A stretch of DNA of 37,808 nt from an uncultured Candidatus Melainabacteria bacterium (GTDB taxonomy: Bacteria > Cyanobacteriota > Vampirovibrionia > Gastranaerophilales > Gastranaerophilaceae): assembly GCA_934717895.1 (NCBI GenBank), contig CAKUZO010000008.1, positions 1 through 37,808 of the forward strand, read 5' to 3'. Positions within the stretch are counted from its first letter, which is position 1, and every line of letters starts with the position of its first letter. The position numbers and the translations under genes were made by a program. The notes beneath the pieces are model-generated. The model searched no databases and was not told where the DNA came from. It saw only the letters and a list, made by a program, of their open reading frames with translations. Of the stretch, positions 9,291 to 17,426 are shown one piece after another.

Positions 9291-10673
9291 ATGGAAACAG
9301 TAGTTACAAACAAAACACTAGAAAAATTAAAATATGACCTCGTCAGAGCAGGTCTGGTTGCCTATGAAACAATTGAGCAAGCTGAAGAAGTTGCCAAGGC
9401 TCAAAACATAAATATCGGACAAGCTCTGATAAATTCAGGCACTTTAACAGAAGAAACTATCCTCAAATTTTTAGAGGCAAAGTTGCATATTCCGTATGTA
9501 AATCTGGACGATTACACACTAGATGAAAAATGCCTGAAATACATCAACTATTCTGATGCTAAAAAATACAGAATTATCCCTCTTTTCAAAATCGAAGAAA
9601 CGTTAACTATCGCAATGGCTGACCCACTTGACCTATTTGCGATTGATAAGGTTATTGAAACCGCTGAATGTTCAATTGAACCTGTAATTTCTTCTGAAAA
9701 AAGTATTTTGAAAAAAATTGAAGAAAATTATAAAAAAGATGAACTTGTGGGCGAAATTTTCACCGAAGAAGGTGTAGAATACGATTGGAGAGATGAATTA
9801 CACAGTGAAGATTTGTCTGACAACCACATTCAAAAAATCATTCGAGCAATCCTTAAACAAGCGATTTTGGAAGGAGTTCACGAAGTTTCTTTCCAACACG
9901 AGGACAACGGTTTTTCTGTAAATTTTAAAAAGAACGGAGAGTTACAAAACAAAGGAAATATTCCAGCCGTACTAACTTCGTCCTTTACAGCAAAACTTAA
10001 AAACCTTGCAAGACTGGACGCTTCTGTTTCAGAGGTTCCGCAACTTGGCAAACTCAACTTTAAAGTTGATGAAATGAATGTCACAGCAAGCATTTCTACT
10101 TTTCCAACCATTATGGGCGAAAGAATTTTCTTGAAAATTTATAAACCACCGAAAGCTTTGAATAAAATCATCAAATCCGACAGTAATCTTCAAGTTATAA
10201 AATCAGCTCTTAACACTCCGGGAATCATTATTGTATGCGGATCTCCTCTAAGCGGAAAAACTCATATTATCTATTCACTTTTGCTTGAAGCTGCAAATAA
10301 AAACAAAAATATTATGACTCTTGAAAGTATCGCCAAATATTCGTTAAAAAACGTTCACCAGTGCGAATTAAACGAAAACGTCGGATTTAATATGGACAAA
10401 GCTGCAAGATTTATTGAATTCCAATCTCCTGATGTGATTTATTTGGAAGGAATTAAATCAAAAGAATCTTTTGACTACTTCGCAAACCTTGTTTTTGATA
10501 ACAAAACAATTATTATGGAATTTTTGGCAAACAATATGGAAGATTTACGTTACAAATTATCTTTTTCTGATTTTGAAACGCTCAAATCACTTATCAGTTG
10601 TATGATTTTTATCCACTCTCAGGACAGCATAGAAGTCTTTACCAAAGAAACCGTACAAAAATATTTGGCGTAG
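9291..10673 (+). CDS. Divergent GspE/PilB-like secretion or pilus ATPase with MshEN domain
   Basis: 460 aa, shorter than usual PilB/GspE (about 560). Residues 1-140 are a MshEN (GspE N-terminal) domain: GQALINSGTLTEETIL, then AKLHIPYVNLDDY and IAMADPLDLFAIDKV. Some MshEN domains bind c-di-GMP. From about 160 the AAA-like ATPase core follows. The Walker A is GSPLSGKT (K323), intact. The Walker B region is degenerate: the family's VGEIRD appears as LEGIKS, with Gly-Glu reversed and the Asp lost. The zinc CxxC pair is missing and I see no His box. It may be a weak or inactive ATPase serving as a regulatory subunit. It follows the receiver gene by 4 nt, with translational coupling likely because no Shine-Dalgarno is visible. 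Confidence 0.82.
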   Translation: METVVTNKTLEKLKYDLVRAGLVAYETIEQAEEVAKAQNINIGQALINSGTLTEETILKFLEAKLHIPYVNLDDYTLDEKCLKYINYSDAKKYRIIPLFKIEETLTIAMADPLDLFAIDKVIETAECSIEPVISSEKSILKKIEENYKKDELVGEIFTEEGVEYDWRDELHSEDLSDNHIQKIIRAILKQAILEGVHEVSFQHEDNGFSVNFKKNGELQNKGNIPAVLTSSFTAKLKNLARLDASVSEVPQLGKLNFKVDEMNVTASISTFPTIMGERIFLKIYKPPKALNKIIKSDSNLQVIKSALNTPGIIIVCGSPLSGKTHIIYSLLLEAANKNKNIMTLESIAKYSLKNVHQCELNENVGFNMDKAARFIEFQSPDVIYLEGIKSKESFDYFANLVFDNKTIIMEFLANNMEDLRYKLSFSDFETLKSLISCMIFIHSQDSIEVFTKETVQKYLA

Positions 10674-10706
10674 TCACAAAAAAGCATTAAATATTAAAAA
10701 AAACAC

Positions 10707-10741
10707 TTGCTCTAACAACTTAAAAGTGTTACAATTTTGCT
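10707..10741 (+). promoter_or_regulatory. Strong sigma70-type promoter giving a leaderless kinase mRNA
   Basis: TTGCTC (10707-10712), exactly 17 nt, TACAAT (10730-10735), then TTTGCT and the ATG at 10742. No Shine-Dalgarno is present. The expected +1 is the A of ATG. Confidence 0.75.
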
Positions 10742-12526
10742 ATGACAAAACAGGTGAGCTTAACAACACAAAATCGACTAATAATTTCAGGATTATTACT
10801 TAGCACTTTTTTAATCATTACTATTGCGGTTTTTGCAATCTTTAATATTCAAAAAAACTTAAACGAGGGTTATCAAAATTTTGGGCAAATTGTGTCAAAA
10901 GCTTTGGCTATTGAATGCACAGAACTTGCTGAAAATGCTCCGCATGATAAAATGCAAGAAACTCTGAAAAAACACGCAAACACCATTGTAGACTCACATA
11001 ATGACATCGTTTTTATTGAATTTAGAAATGCAGAGGGAAAACTTCTCTACAAAACAAATAATTCTAAAAATACAAACCCCAAAGTTCCAAATATTATCGT
11101 AAACTCACCGATGCTTACATCACAAGGAGTGACAGTAGGATCAGTAACGGTCGGTCTTTCCGGAAATATGATTAGTCAAATTTCCTCAACCACAAGAGCT
11201 TCTCTGCTTTTTGTCTTTTCTGTCGCTTGGCTTGTTTTTGCATTTGTAATTCTTATTAACACATACTTAATTACAAGAGAATTAAGAATTTTGCACAACG
11301 GTGTTCAAAAAATTTCAACCGGAGAATTCGGCTACGAAATTCAAGATAAAGATGTTAGCTCCGAGGTAAAAGAGCTATTCAATGCCTTCAATCAAATGTC
11401 TAATAAACTTCACATTTACGAAGAACAAAATATTGAACAATTAACCCTTGAAAGAAATAAATTAGAAGCAGTTTTAATGAGTATAGCAAACGGCGTTGTT
11501 GTATGTGACAACAACGATAATGTCGTTTTAACAAACAATCACGCTCACAAGCTTTTGGAATTAGATGAGAACCAACCGCTGAACATAAAAATTCAAAATT
11601 ACGTTGACACAGAAGGGAACTACTGTTTTAAAGACAAAATTGAAGAATTTAAAGATACTCCGCTCGAAGTTATGACAAACAAGCCTCTTGAATTCACAAT
11701 ACAAGTTGACAAACGAGTCATAAAATCAATTATTTCTCCTATGTTTACGAGAAATAAAGATTATGTCGGCTATATTATTGTCCTTATAGATATGACCAAA
11801 GAAGCGGAAATTGATGCAATGCGATCAACATTCATCTCAAATGTTTCACACGAACTTAGAACTCCTGTAACCGTTTTGAGAAGCTACATTGACACGCTTT
11901 ACAACTATGGAAACGAATTCGATTACGACACACAAAAAGAATTCATAGGAACGATTAACCAAGAAATTATCCGCTTAAACGGTATGGTGAACGATATTCT
12001 GGACTTTTCAAGAATGGAAGCTAATGCACAGATGGAAAAATCCTTGAACAGTATTTACGAAGTCGTTGATAATTGCACAACACAAGTTCAAGCGCTAACA
12101 AAAGAACGAAATCTAAAAATCTCAGTAAATAAAGAAGAGGGGATACCGGAATTTTTATTCAACTATGCTGGAATTGAGCGAGCTTTGACAAATCTTTTAT
12201 CTAACGCAATCAAATATTCTCCTGACAACGGAGAGATTAAAGTTGATTTGTTCAAAAAAGATAACAATGCAGAAATCACTGTAACGGATCAGGGGTGCGG
12301 GATTGCACCTGAAAACCAGAAAAAGATTTTTGACAGATTTTTCAGAGTTGAAAACAATATTCACACAATAAAAGGGACCGGGCTGGGACTCCACTTAGTC
12401 AAACAAACTGTCGAAAAATATCACAACGGAAAAGTATTTATAAATTCGGAACTCGGCAAGGGTTCAACTTTTGGAATTATTCTTCCAATTGAAGTTCTGG
12501 AAAATGCAAAGAGTGCAAACATTTAA
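10742..12526 (+). CDS. Membrane sensor histidine kinase (HAMP-PAS-HisKA-HATPase)
   Basis: 594 aa, PhoR/VicK-like layout. TM1 spans about 13-35. An extracytoplasmic sensor of about 115 residues follows, then TM2 at about 153-177, a HAMP linker to about 232 and a PAS domain at about 245-350 (RNKLEAVLMSIANGVVVCDN). HisKA has SNVSHELRTPV with phospho-acceptor H370. The HATPase domain has NLLSNAIKYS, DQGCGI and GTGLGLHLV. All catalytic boxes are intact. It has its own promoter and is followed after 17 nt by the gene at 12544, so the two probably form an operon. No DNA-binding regulator lies next to it, so it is an orphan kinase here. The stimulus cannot be read from the sequence. Confidence 0.95.
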   Translation: MTKQVSLTTQNRLIISGLLLSTFLIITIAVFAIFNIQKNLNEGYQNFGQIVSKALAIECTELAENAPHDKMQETLKKHANTIVDSHNDIVFIEFRNAEGKLLYKTNNSKNTNPKVPNIIVNSPMLTSQGVTVGSVTVGLSGNMISQISSTTRASLLFVFSVAWLVFAFVILINTYLITRELRILHNGVQKISTGEFGYEIQDKDVSSEVKELFNAFNQMSNKLHIYEEQNIEQLTLERNKLEAVLMSIANGVVVCDNNDNVVLTNNHAHKLLELDENQPLNIKIQNYVDTEGNYCFKDKIEEFKDTPLEVMTNKPLEFTIQVDKRVIKSIISPMFTRNKDYVGYIIVLIDMTKEAEIDAMRSTFISNVSHELRTPVTVLRSYIDTLYNYGNEFDYDTQKEFIGTINQEIIRLNGMVNDILDFSRMEANAQMEKSLNSIYEVVDNCTTQVQALTKERNLKISVNKEEGIPEFLFNYAGIERALTNLLSNAIKYSPDNGEIKVDLFKKDNNAEITVTDQGCGIAPENQKKIFDRFFRVENNIHTIKGTGLGLHLVKQTVEKYHNGKVFINSELGKGSTFGIILPIEVLENAKSANI

Positions 12527-12543
12527 AGCAGAATAGGAGCTTT

Positions 12544-13281
12544 ATGGAATTTGAAGACATCTGGAATATTTTTAGTAAATTTTGTTTAATTTTGTTCATA
12601 TTTGTTTGTCTAAACTCAATTGCCGGCGACATATTTTTTCGTATGAAATTTAGTTTTCCGCATGTTTCAGAAACAACTTCAACCCAGATAAACATACAAA
12701 ACGATCCGATACAAAAAGACTTAATTGACGCAAAATATTTCAAAGCTTATGGCGAAAAAAATGTTTACTCACTACAACCGCAAGCGGAATATTCGATTTC
12801 TGGCTTGGTTGTAGCAAAAAACAACAATTTTTGGTTCAGAGATATTATGCGTAACGACTTTGACGATTTGGCATTAATGGATATCGGACTTGTTTGGGGA
12901 GAATTAGCACAAGAGAAAAAAAAGCTTTATAAGCATTGGAAAATCAAGTCTCGCAAAACGCTTGGACAGGCTCGTCAATTGACTTTTCAAGAGAAAAAAC
13001 CTTATCGGACAAGTTGGGGGGTAGATTTTTTAGTAGCCCACATGTCACATACTCACCTGATACCTGCAAATTTAAATGTTATGAGCGGACTTTTAACAAT
13101 TAAGAAAAATGATATTGTAAAATTGGACGGCTATCTTGTAGACATTTACACCTCAGATGGGGAAACCGTCGCAAAAACGAGTATGTCTAGGACAGACAGG
13201 GACTTTACAAGTCGAGGTTCCGGAGCTTGCGAAGATATGTATGTAAAACAGGTGCAAATCGGGAATAAGATTTATAAATAA
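12544..13281 (+). CDS. Hypothetical membrane-anchored protein
   Basis: 245 aa, function not recognised. One hydrophobic segment at about residues 10-28 (CLILFIFVCLNSIAGDIFF) looks like a signal anchor, leaving a large extracytoplasmic domain. The C-terminal half has an ordered set of motifs: HTHLIPANLNVM, then KKNDIVKLDGYLVDIYT, then SMSRTDRDFTSRGSGACEDMYV. I have seen this combination in conserved hypothetical proteins of other bacteria, but I know no assigned function. The start is supported by AGGAG 4-5 nt upstream. It lies 17 nt behind the sensor kinase, so it could supply or modify the kinase's periplasmic signal; that is a guess from position. Confidence 0.75.
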   Translation: MEFEDIWNIFSKFCLILFIFVCLNSIAGDIFFRMKFSFPHVSETTSTQINIQNDPIQKDLIDAKYFKAYGEKNVYSLQPQAEYSISGLVVAKNNNFWFRDIMRNDFDDLALMDIGLVWGELAQEKKKLYKHWKIKSRKTLGQARQLTFQEKKPYRTSWGVDFLVAHMSHTHLIPANLNVMSGLLTIKKNDIVKLDGYLVDIYTSDGETVAKTSMSRTDRDFTSRGSGACEDMYVKQVQIGNKIYK

Positions 13282-13347
13282 GTATAACTGACTTTTTAAC
13301 GAGCATATAATATTCTTGCTATCAGAATCTATATAACTTGTGCCCCC

Positions 13348-14988
13348 CTACTCAAACAACGCATTAATCTTGTCTAAAATATCTTGCGGATCAATTTCGT
13401 TCGTAACCTTATTTATGTCCTGAGCAACCTGATAAAGTTTTGCAGCCTCAATCTTATCACCCGTAATTGCAACAGCACGAGCAAGATTAAAATGAGCTAA
13501 TGCATAATTCGGATTACATTCAATAGATTTTTTAAACAAATCAGCTGCTTGCTTTACTCTTCCTAAATCATCAAGATAAATTACACCCATATTGTTGTAT
13601 GCAATGTCGTAACTCGGGTCAAATTTTATTGCCAAGCCGTATTCCTTTAATGCTTCATCAATATCACCTTTTCCCCAGTATAAAAAGCCCAAATTACAGT
13701 GAATTTTTGCATTTTCAGGATCTAGATCAAGAGCATTTCTGTATACTTGTAAAGCATTTTCAATATCTTCTTTGTCATAAAAAGCACTACCCAAATTTAC
13801 ATAAATATCAATATCTTTCGGAGTCAAAAGATATGCGCTTTGATAAGAAGAAATTGCAGCGTCCAAATCCTGTTTAGATTCTTGATAAACAAACCCCAAA
13901 GTTTGATTTACTACACTTGTCCACTGTTTTTTAGGGTTAAGCGTAATTGCGGTTTGAAAATGAGAAATTGCACCGTCAATATCTCCTTTAACATACAAAA
14001 TATTTGCCAAATTTGAGTGAACATCGGGCATATTCGGCATAATTTGGATTAATTTTTCATAAATTTCAACCGCAGAATCGTAATCGCCTTGTTCTTCATA
14101 AGCCTGACACAAATGCCTGTAAGCCGGAATATTCAAACTATCCAGCCATATAGCCATTCTGTATTCGGCAATAGCATCATCAAACTGTCCCAAAGAACGA
14201 TATATATCACCGAGCAAACAATAAAGCGGAATAAAACCAGGTGCTTTATTATCAACAGCATCTCTATATAGTTCCAAGGCTTCACTTAAACGATTTGTTT
14301 GAACAAGATATGAACCTTTTACCAACAATGGCAAAAACTTTGCATAAGAGATCATTTTTGCGACATTTCCAATTGCTATTTTGTCAAACGGCAAAGTCAT
14401 CAAAGACAACAATAGTTCAAATTTTGCCAAAAACGCATTTTTAAAACTTCTTGCAGAAGAAACGCTATACAAATTCGACAACAAAAAATGTGCAGAAGAA
14501 TTCGCACATGGCATAACTTCGACAGCCTTTTTCGCATTCATCACAGCATCAGAAAACCGAGCCTTTTTGGTATAAGTTTCTGCCAAAAGATAATAAGCTT
14601 TTCCGAGTTTTGGATCCTTTGAAATTGCTGTATCAAGATAGTTAACAGCTTTGTCCAAATCCCCTTTAAAATAATGAGCCTGTCCTATTTTAAAATAAAT
14701 TTCAGCAGAATCTATATAAGTTTCTAATGCTCGCTGATATTCAGTAATAGCCTCATCAATATATTGACAAGAATTATAAATATCCAAATGCCACGCCAAA
14801 TATAAATCCCCAAGCCTTACATGCAAATCTGCATTTGTCGGATCATCTTGAAGTCCTATTTGACAAAGCTCAATAGCGCTTTTTACATTTCCGGTTTTAT
14901 ATACCTTATTTATTTTTTTTTCAAGTTGTTTTGTGTTATTCATAGCCATTCTTATTTTTTCAAAATATCTACCAAAATTTAAGCTCAC
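13348..14988 (-). CDS. Tetratricopeptide-repeat (TPR) protein
   Basis: 546 aa, cytosolic, built almost wholly of TPR units from about residue 30 to the end. Clear examples are AEIYFKIGQAHYFKGDLDKA, PDVHSNLANILYVKGDIDGA and AKIHCNLGFLYWGKGDIDEA. TPR arrays are protein-binding scaffolds; no catalytic domain is present. The listed start is GTG at 14988, directly behind a near-consensus promoter (TTGCTT at 15020-15025, 17 nt, TACAAT at 14997-15002). This would leave a leader of only 1-2 nt. In-frame ATGs at 14949 and 14943 are alternatives but also lack a Shine-Dalgarno. It is a monocistronic unit convergent with the kinase operon. A role in pilus or envelope assembly is conceivable but unsupported. 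Confidence 0.85.
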   Translation of the reverse strand: MSLNFGRYFEKIRMAMNNTKQLEKKINKVYKTGNVKSAIELCQIGLQDDPTNADLHVRLGDLYLAWHLDIYNSCQYIDEAITEYQRALETYIDSAEIYFKIGQAHYFKGDLDKAVNYLDTAISKDPKLGKAYYLLAETYTKKARFSDAVMNAKKAVEVMPCANSSAHFLLSNLYSVSSARSFKNAFLAKFELLLSLMTLPFDKIAIGNVAKMISYAKFLPLLVKGSYLVQTNRLSEALELYRDAVDNKAPGFIPLYCLLGDIYRSLGQFDDAIAEYRMAIWLDSLNIPAYRHLCQAYEEQGDYDSAVEIYEKLIQIMPNMPDVHSNLANILYVKGDIDGAISHFQTAITLNPKKQWTSVVNQTLGFVYQESKQDLDAAISSYQSAYLLTPKDIDIYVNLGSAFYDKEDIENALQVYRNALDLDPENAKIHCNLGFLYWGKGDIDEALKEYGLAIKFDPSYDIAYNNMGVIYLDDLGRVKQAADLFKKSIECNPNYALAHFNLARAVAITGDKIEAAKLYQVAQDINKVTNEIDPQDILDKINALFE

Positions 14989-14996
14989 TACTTATT

Positions 14997-15025
14997 ATTG
15001 TAATTAATTTTACCTAAAAAAGCAA
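14997..15025 (-). promoter_or_regulatory. Near-consensus promoter of the TPR gene
   Basis: On the minus strand, TTGCTT (15020-15025), 17-nt spacer, TACAAT (14997-15002). The -10 ends 8 nt before the GTG start, so transcription should begin 1-2 nt before the coding sequence. Confidence 0.65.
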
Positions 15026-15101
15026 GTTATTTACAGAGTTTTTATAATTTAATCATTTTTAATATAACTTGATAAAAAACAGAGAATTTTATTGAAAAAC
15101 G

Positions 15102-15129
15102 AAAAGAGAACCAATTATGGTTCTCTTTT
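15102..15129 (-). terminator. Rho-independent terminator of ilvE
   Basis: AAAAGAGAACC (15102-15112), 6-nt loop, GGTTCTCTTTT (15119-15129): a perfect 11-bp stem, T-rich on the minus strand, just after the ilvE stop. Confidence 0.85.
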
Positions 15130-15155
15130 CAAATCAATTAGTATTAAATTCAGCC

Positions 15156-16184
15156 CTAAACAATCGTTTTAACCCAGCCTTCCGGACCTTTAATTTTACC
15201 GAATTGGATACCTGTTAATGTATCATACAATTTTTGTGATACCGGCCCCATTCCGTTTTGAGAGTTAGCAAAAACGATTTCTTTGCCGTGATCATTTACT
15301 TTTCCAACAGGTGAAATTACAGCAGCAGTTCCGCAAAGTCCGCATTCTACAAATTCAGGAAGTTCTGTCAAGAAAACCTCTCTTTCTTCAACAACATAGC
15401 CTAAATCTTTGGCAAGCGCCATCAAAGAACGCCTTGTAATTGAAGGCAAAATACTTGGAGATTTTGGAGTTACAACTTTATTGTCTTTTGTTACGAAGAA
15501 GCAGTTTGCACCACCTGTTTCTTCAACCTTAGTACGAGTTTGAGGATCAAGGTACAAGTTTTCATTGAAGCCTTCTTCATGCGCTTTTACAATCGGATAC
15601 AAGCTCATTGCGTAATTCAAACCAGCCTTAACATGTCCTGTTCCGTGAGGTGCTGAACGATCAAAATCGCTAACTTTTAGTACGATTGAAGATGAAGAGC
15701 CGCCTTTTTTAAAGTATGGGCCAACAGGTGATACAAAAATTCTGAATTGATATTCTGTTGCAGGTTTTACGCCCATTACAGGTCCAGTTGCAAACAATAC
15801 AGGTCTAATATACAATGCAGCACCAGTTCCAAACGGCGGAACATATTCCAAGTTTGCCTTAACAACTTTTTCCACCGCATCAACAAATCTATCTTCCGGG
15901 AATGGAGGAATTTCAAGACGTTTAGCTGTATCAACCATTCTTTTTGCATTCATATCAGGTCTGAAAACAACCACATGCCCGTCTTCTGTTGTATAAGCTT
16001 TCATGCCTTCAAAACAAGTTTGACAGTAGTGGATTACGCCCGCACATTCGCTCATCGCAACTGTCGCATCTTCTGTAATACAGCCATCGTCCCACTTTCC
16101 GTCTTTAAAATTTGAAACATATCTTTTGTCTGTTTTATAGTAGCCAAAACCTAAATTAGCCCAATCAATATTTTTCTTTTCCAT
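15156..16184 (-). CDS. ilvE: Branched-chain amino acid aminotransferase
   Basis: PLP enzyme that moves the amino group between Val/Leu/Ile and 2-oxoglutarate, the last step of branched-chain amino acid synthesis. 342 aa from the ATG at 16184 (MEKKNIDWANLGFGYYKTDKRYV), the usual N-terminus of the longer (BCAT2-like) bacterial form. The open frame also allows a GTG three codons upstream. Family landmarks are QTCFEGMKAY, FRPDMNAKRM, the HGTGHVKAGLNYA region with the PLP Lys, EETGGANCFFV and ECGLCGTAAVISPVG. The gene has its own promoter and terminator, so it is monocistronic. No other ilv or leu gene is nearby. Confidence 0.95.
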   Translation of the reverse strand: MEKKNIDWANLGFGYYKTDKRYVSNFKDGKWDDGCITEDATVAMSECAGVIHYCQTCFEGMKAYTTEDGHVVVFRPDMNAKRMVDTAKRLEIPPFPEDRFVDAVEKVVKANLEYVPPFGTGAALYIRPVLFATGPVMGVKPATEYQFRIFVSPVGPYFKKGGSSSSIVLKVSDFDRSAPHGTGHVKAGLNYAMSLYPIVKAHEEGFNENLYLDPQTRTKVEETGGANCFFVTKDNKVVTPKSPSILPSITRRSLMALAKDLGYVVEEREVFLTELPEFVECGLCGTAAVISPVGKVNDHGKEIVFANSQNGMGPVSQKLYDTLTGIQFGKIKGPEGWVKTIV

Positions 16185-16214
16185 TTGTACCACTCTTTCT
16201 TTATTTTTTTAGTT

Positions 16215-16243
16215 AATATAGTCTTTCCATTTAAAAAATGCAA
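16215..16243 (-). promoter_or_regulatory. Promoter of ilvE
   Basis: Minus strand: TTGCAT (16238-16243), 17-nt spacer, TATATT (16215-16220). The expected +1 is near 16208, giving a leader of about 24 nt before the ATG at 16184. Confidence 0.65.
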
Positions 16244-16251
16244 GTATTTAG

Positions 16252-17247
16252 TTATTCTTTACATTCAAACCCGTTTGGGTGTTTCGAATGCCAATTCCAA
16301 GCAGTTTCAATAATTTTTTCCAAATCCGTATAGACAGGCGTCCAGCCTAAAACTTTTTGAGCTTTTTCGCTTGTCGCAATAAGTTTTGCAGGATCTCCGG
16401 CACGTCTTTCACAAATCTTTGCAGGAATTTCAGATTTAGTAACTTTTCTTGTGGCATCAACAACTTCTTTTACAGTAAACCCAACTCCATTTCCGAGATT
16501 AAAAGTATCGCTCACTCCTCCTTGCATAAGGTATTTTACCGCAAGAATATGAGCTTTCGCTAAATCTGTAACGTGAATATAATCTCTTACACAGGTTCCG
16601 TCTTTCGTGTCATAATCTTCTCCAAATATAGAAATAAATTCTCTTTTGCCATTCGGAACTTGTAAAATCAACGGAATAAGATGTGTTTCAGGATTATGAG
16701 CTTCGCCGATTTGTCCGGAAACATGAGCTCCACAAGCATTAAAATAACGTAATGCAACATATCTCAAATTATGAGCTTTTGAAACCCATTTAAACATTTT
16801 TTCCATCGACAATTTAGTTTCGCCATAAGTATTTGTCGGTTCCGTCTTATCAGTTTCCAAAATAGGAATATTTTCAGGCTCTCCATACACAGCAGCCGTT
16901 GAAGAGAAAACTATTTTATCTATACCATTTTCAACCATAGCTTCAAGCAAAACTTTTGTTCCGCAAAGGTTGTTATCATAGTATTTTAAAGGTTTTTGCA
17001 TGCTTTCTCCGACCAGCGAACTTGCGGCAAAATGAATTACCGCATCGATTTTTTCTTTTGCGAAAACATTGTTCAAAAACTCTTTATCTCGAATATCCCC
17101 TTTATAAAACCTTGCGCTAGGGTGAATTGCTTCAACATGACCTGTTTGAAGATTATCAACAATTGCAACATCTTCACCATTTTCGATTAATTCATAAACC
17201 GTATGTGAGCCAATATAACCGGCTCCGCCCAAAACTAATATAGTCAT
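16252..17247 (-). CDS. galE: UDP-glucose 4-epimerase
   Basis: Extended short-chain dehydrogenase that interconverts UDP-glucose and UDP-galactose using bound NAD, feeding sugar nucleotides to envelope polysaccharides. The start chosen is the second of two adjacent ATGs (17247), which has GGAG 6 nt upstream. It gives 331 aa beginning MTILVLGGAGYIGSH, normal for GalE. Visible are the NAD-binding GGAGYIG, DNLQTGH, HFAA, the Ser of SSTAAVYG and the YxxxK pair in YGETK, then GTCVRDYIHVTDLA and GxGVGFTVKEV. All catalytic residues are present. A TATAAT box at 17266-17271 precedes it. It is a separate unit from ilvE downstream. Epimerase rather than another sugar epimerase/dehydratase is well supported by the near-complete GalE pattern. 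Confidence 0.95.
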   Translation of the reverse strand: MTILVLGGAGYIGSHTVYELIENGEDVAIVDNLQTGHVEAIHPSARFYKGDIRDKEFLNNVFAKEKIDAVIHFAASSLVGESMQKPLKYYDNNLCGTKVLLEAMVENGIDKIVFSSTAAVYGEPENIPILETDKTEPTNTYGETKLSMEKMFKWVSKAHNLRYVALRYFNACGAHVSGQIGEAHNPETHLIPLILQVPNGKREFISIFGEDYDTKDGTCVRDYIHVTDLAKAHILAVKYLMQGGVSDTFNLGNGVGFTVKEVVDATRKVTKSEIPAKICERRAGDPAKLIATSEKAQKVLGWTPVYTDLEKIIETAWNWHSKHPNGFECKE

Positions 17248-17265
17248 CATTCTCTCCTTGTTTTT

Positions 17266-17271
17266 ATTATA
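17266..17271 (-). promoter_or_regulatory. -10 box of galE
   Basis: TATAAT on the minus strand, 18 nt before the ATG, upstream of AAGGAG. No convincing -35 is seen. Confidence 0.5.
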
Positions 17272-17426
17272 CCGCAAAAATATTTGTAAAATCTAAAACA
17301 GAACATAAACTGCATAAGTTCAAACAACTTTCTCCAACAAACTCGTAACATTTATTCATAAACAGTCAATTTTTTTATAATTTTCTCCTTTATATAAATA
17401 AGGTAGGAAAATAATAGGAATTTATT

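Noticed and set aside
13599..13877. 92-aa plus-strand ORF opposite the TPR gene
   Set aside because: Shadow of a repeat-rich coding region; composition follows the opposite strand.
15747..16115. 122-aa plus-strand ORF
   Set aside because: Antisense to ilvE, no homology pattern, no ribosome site.
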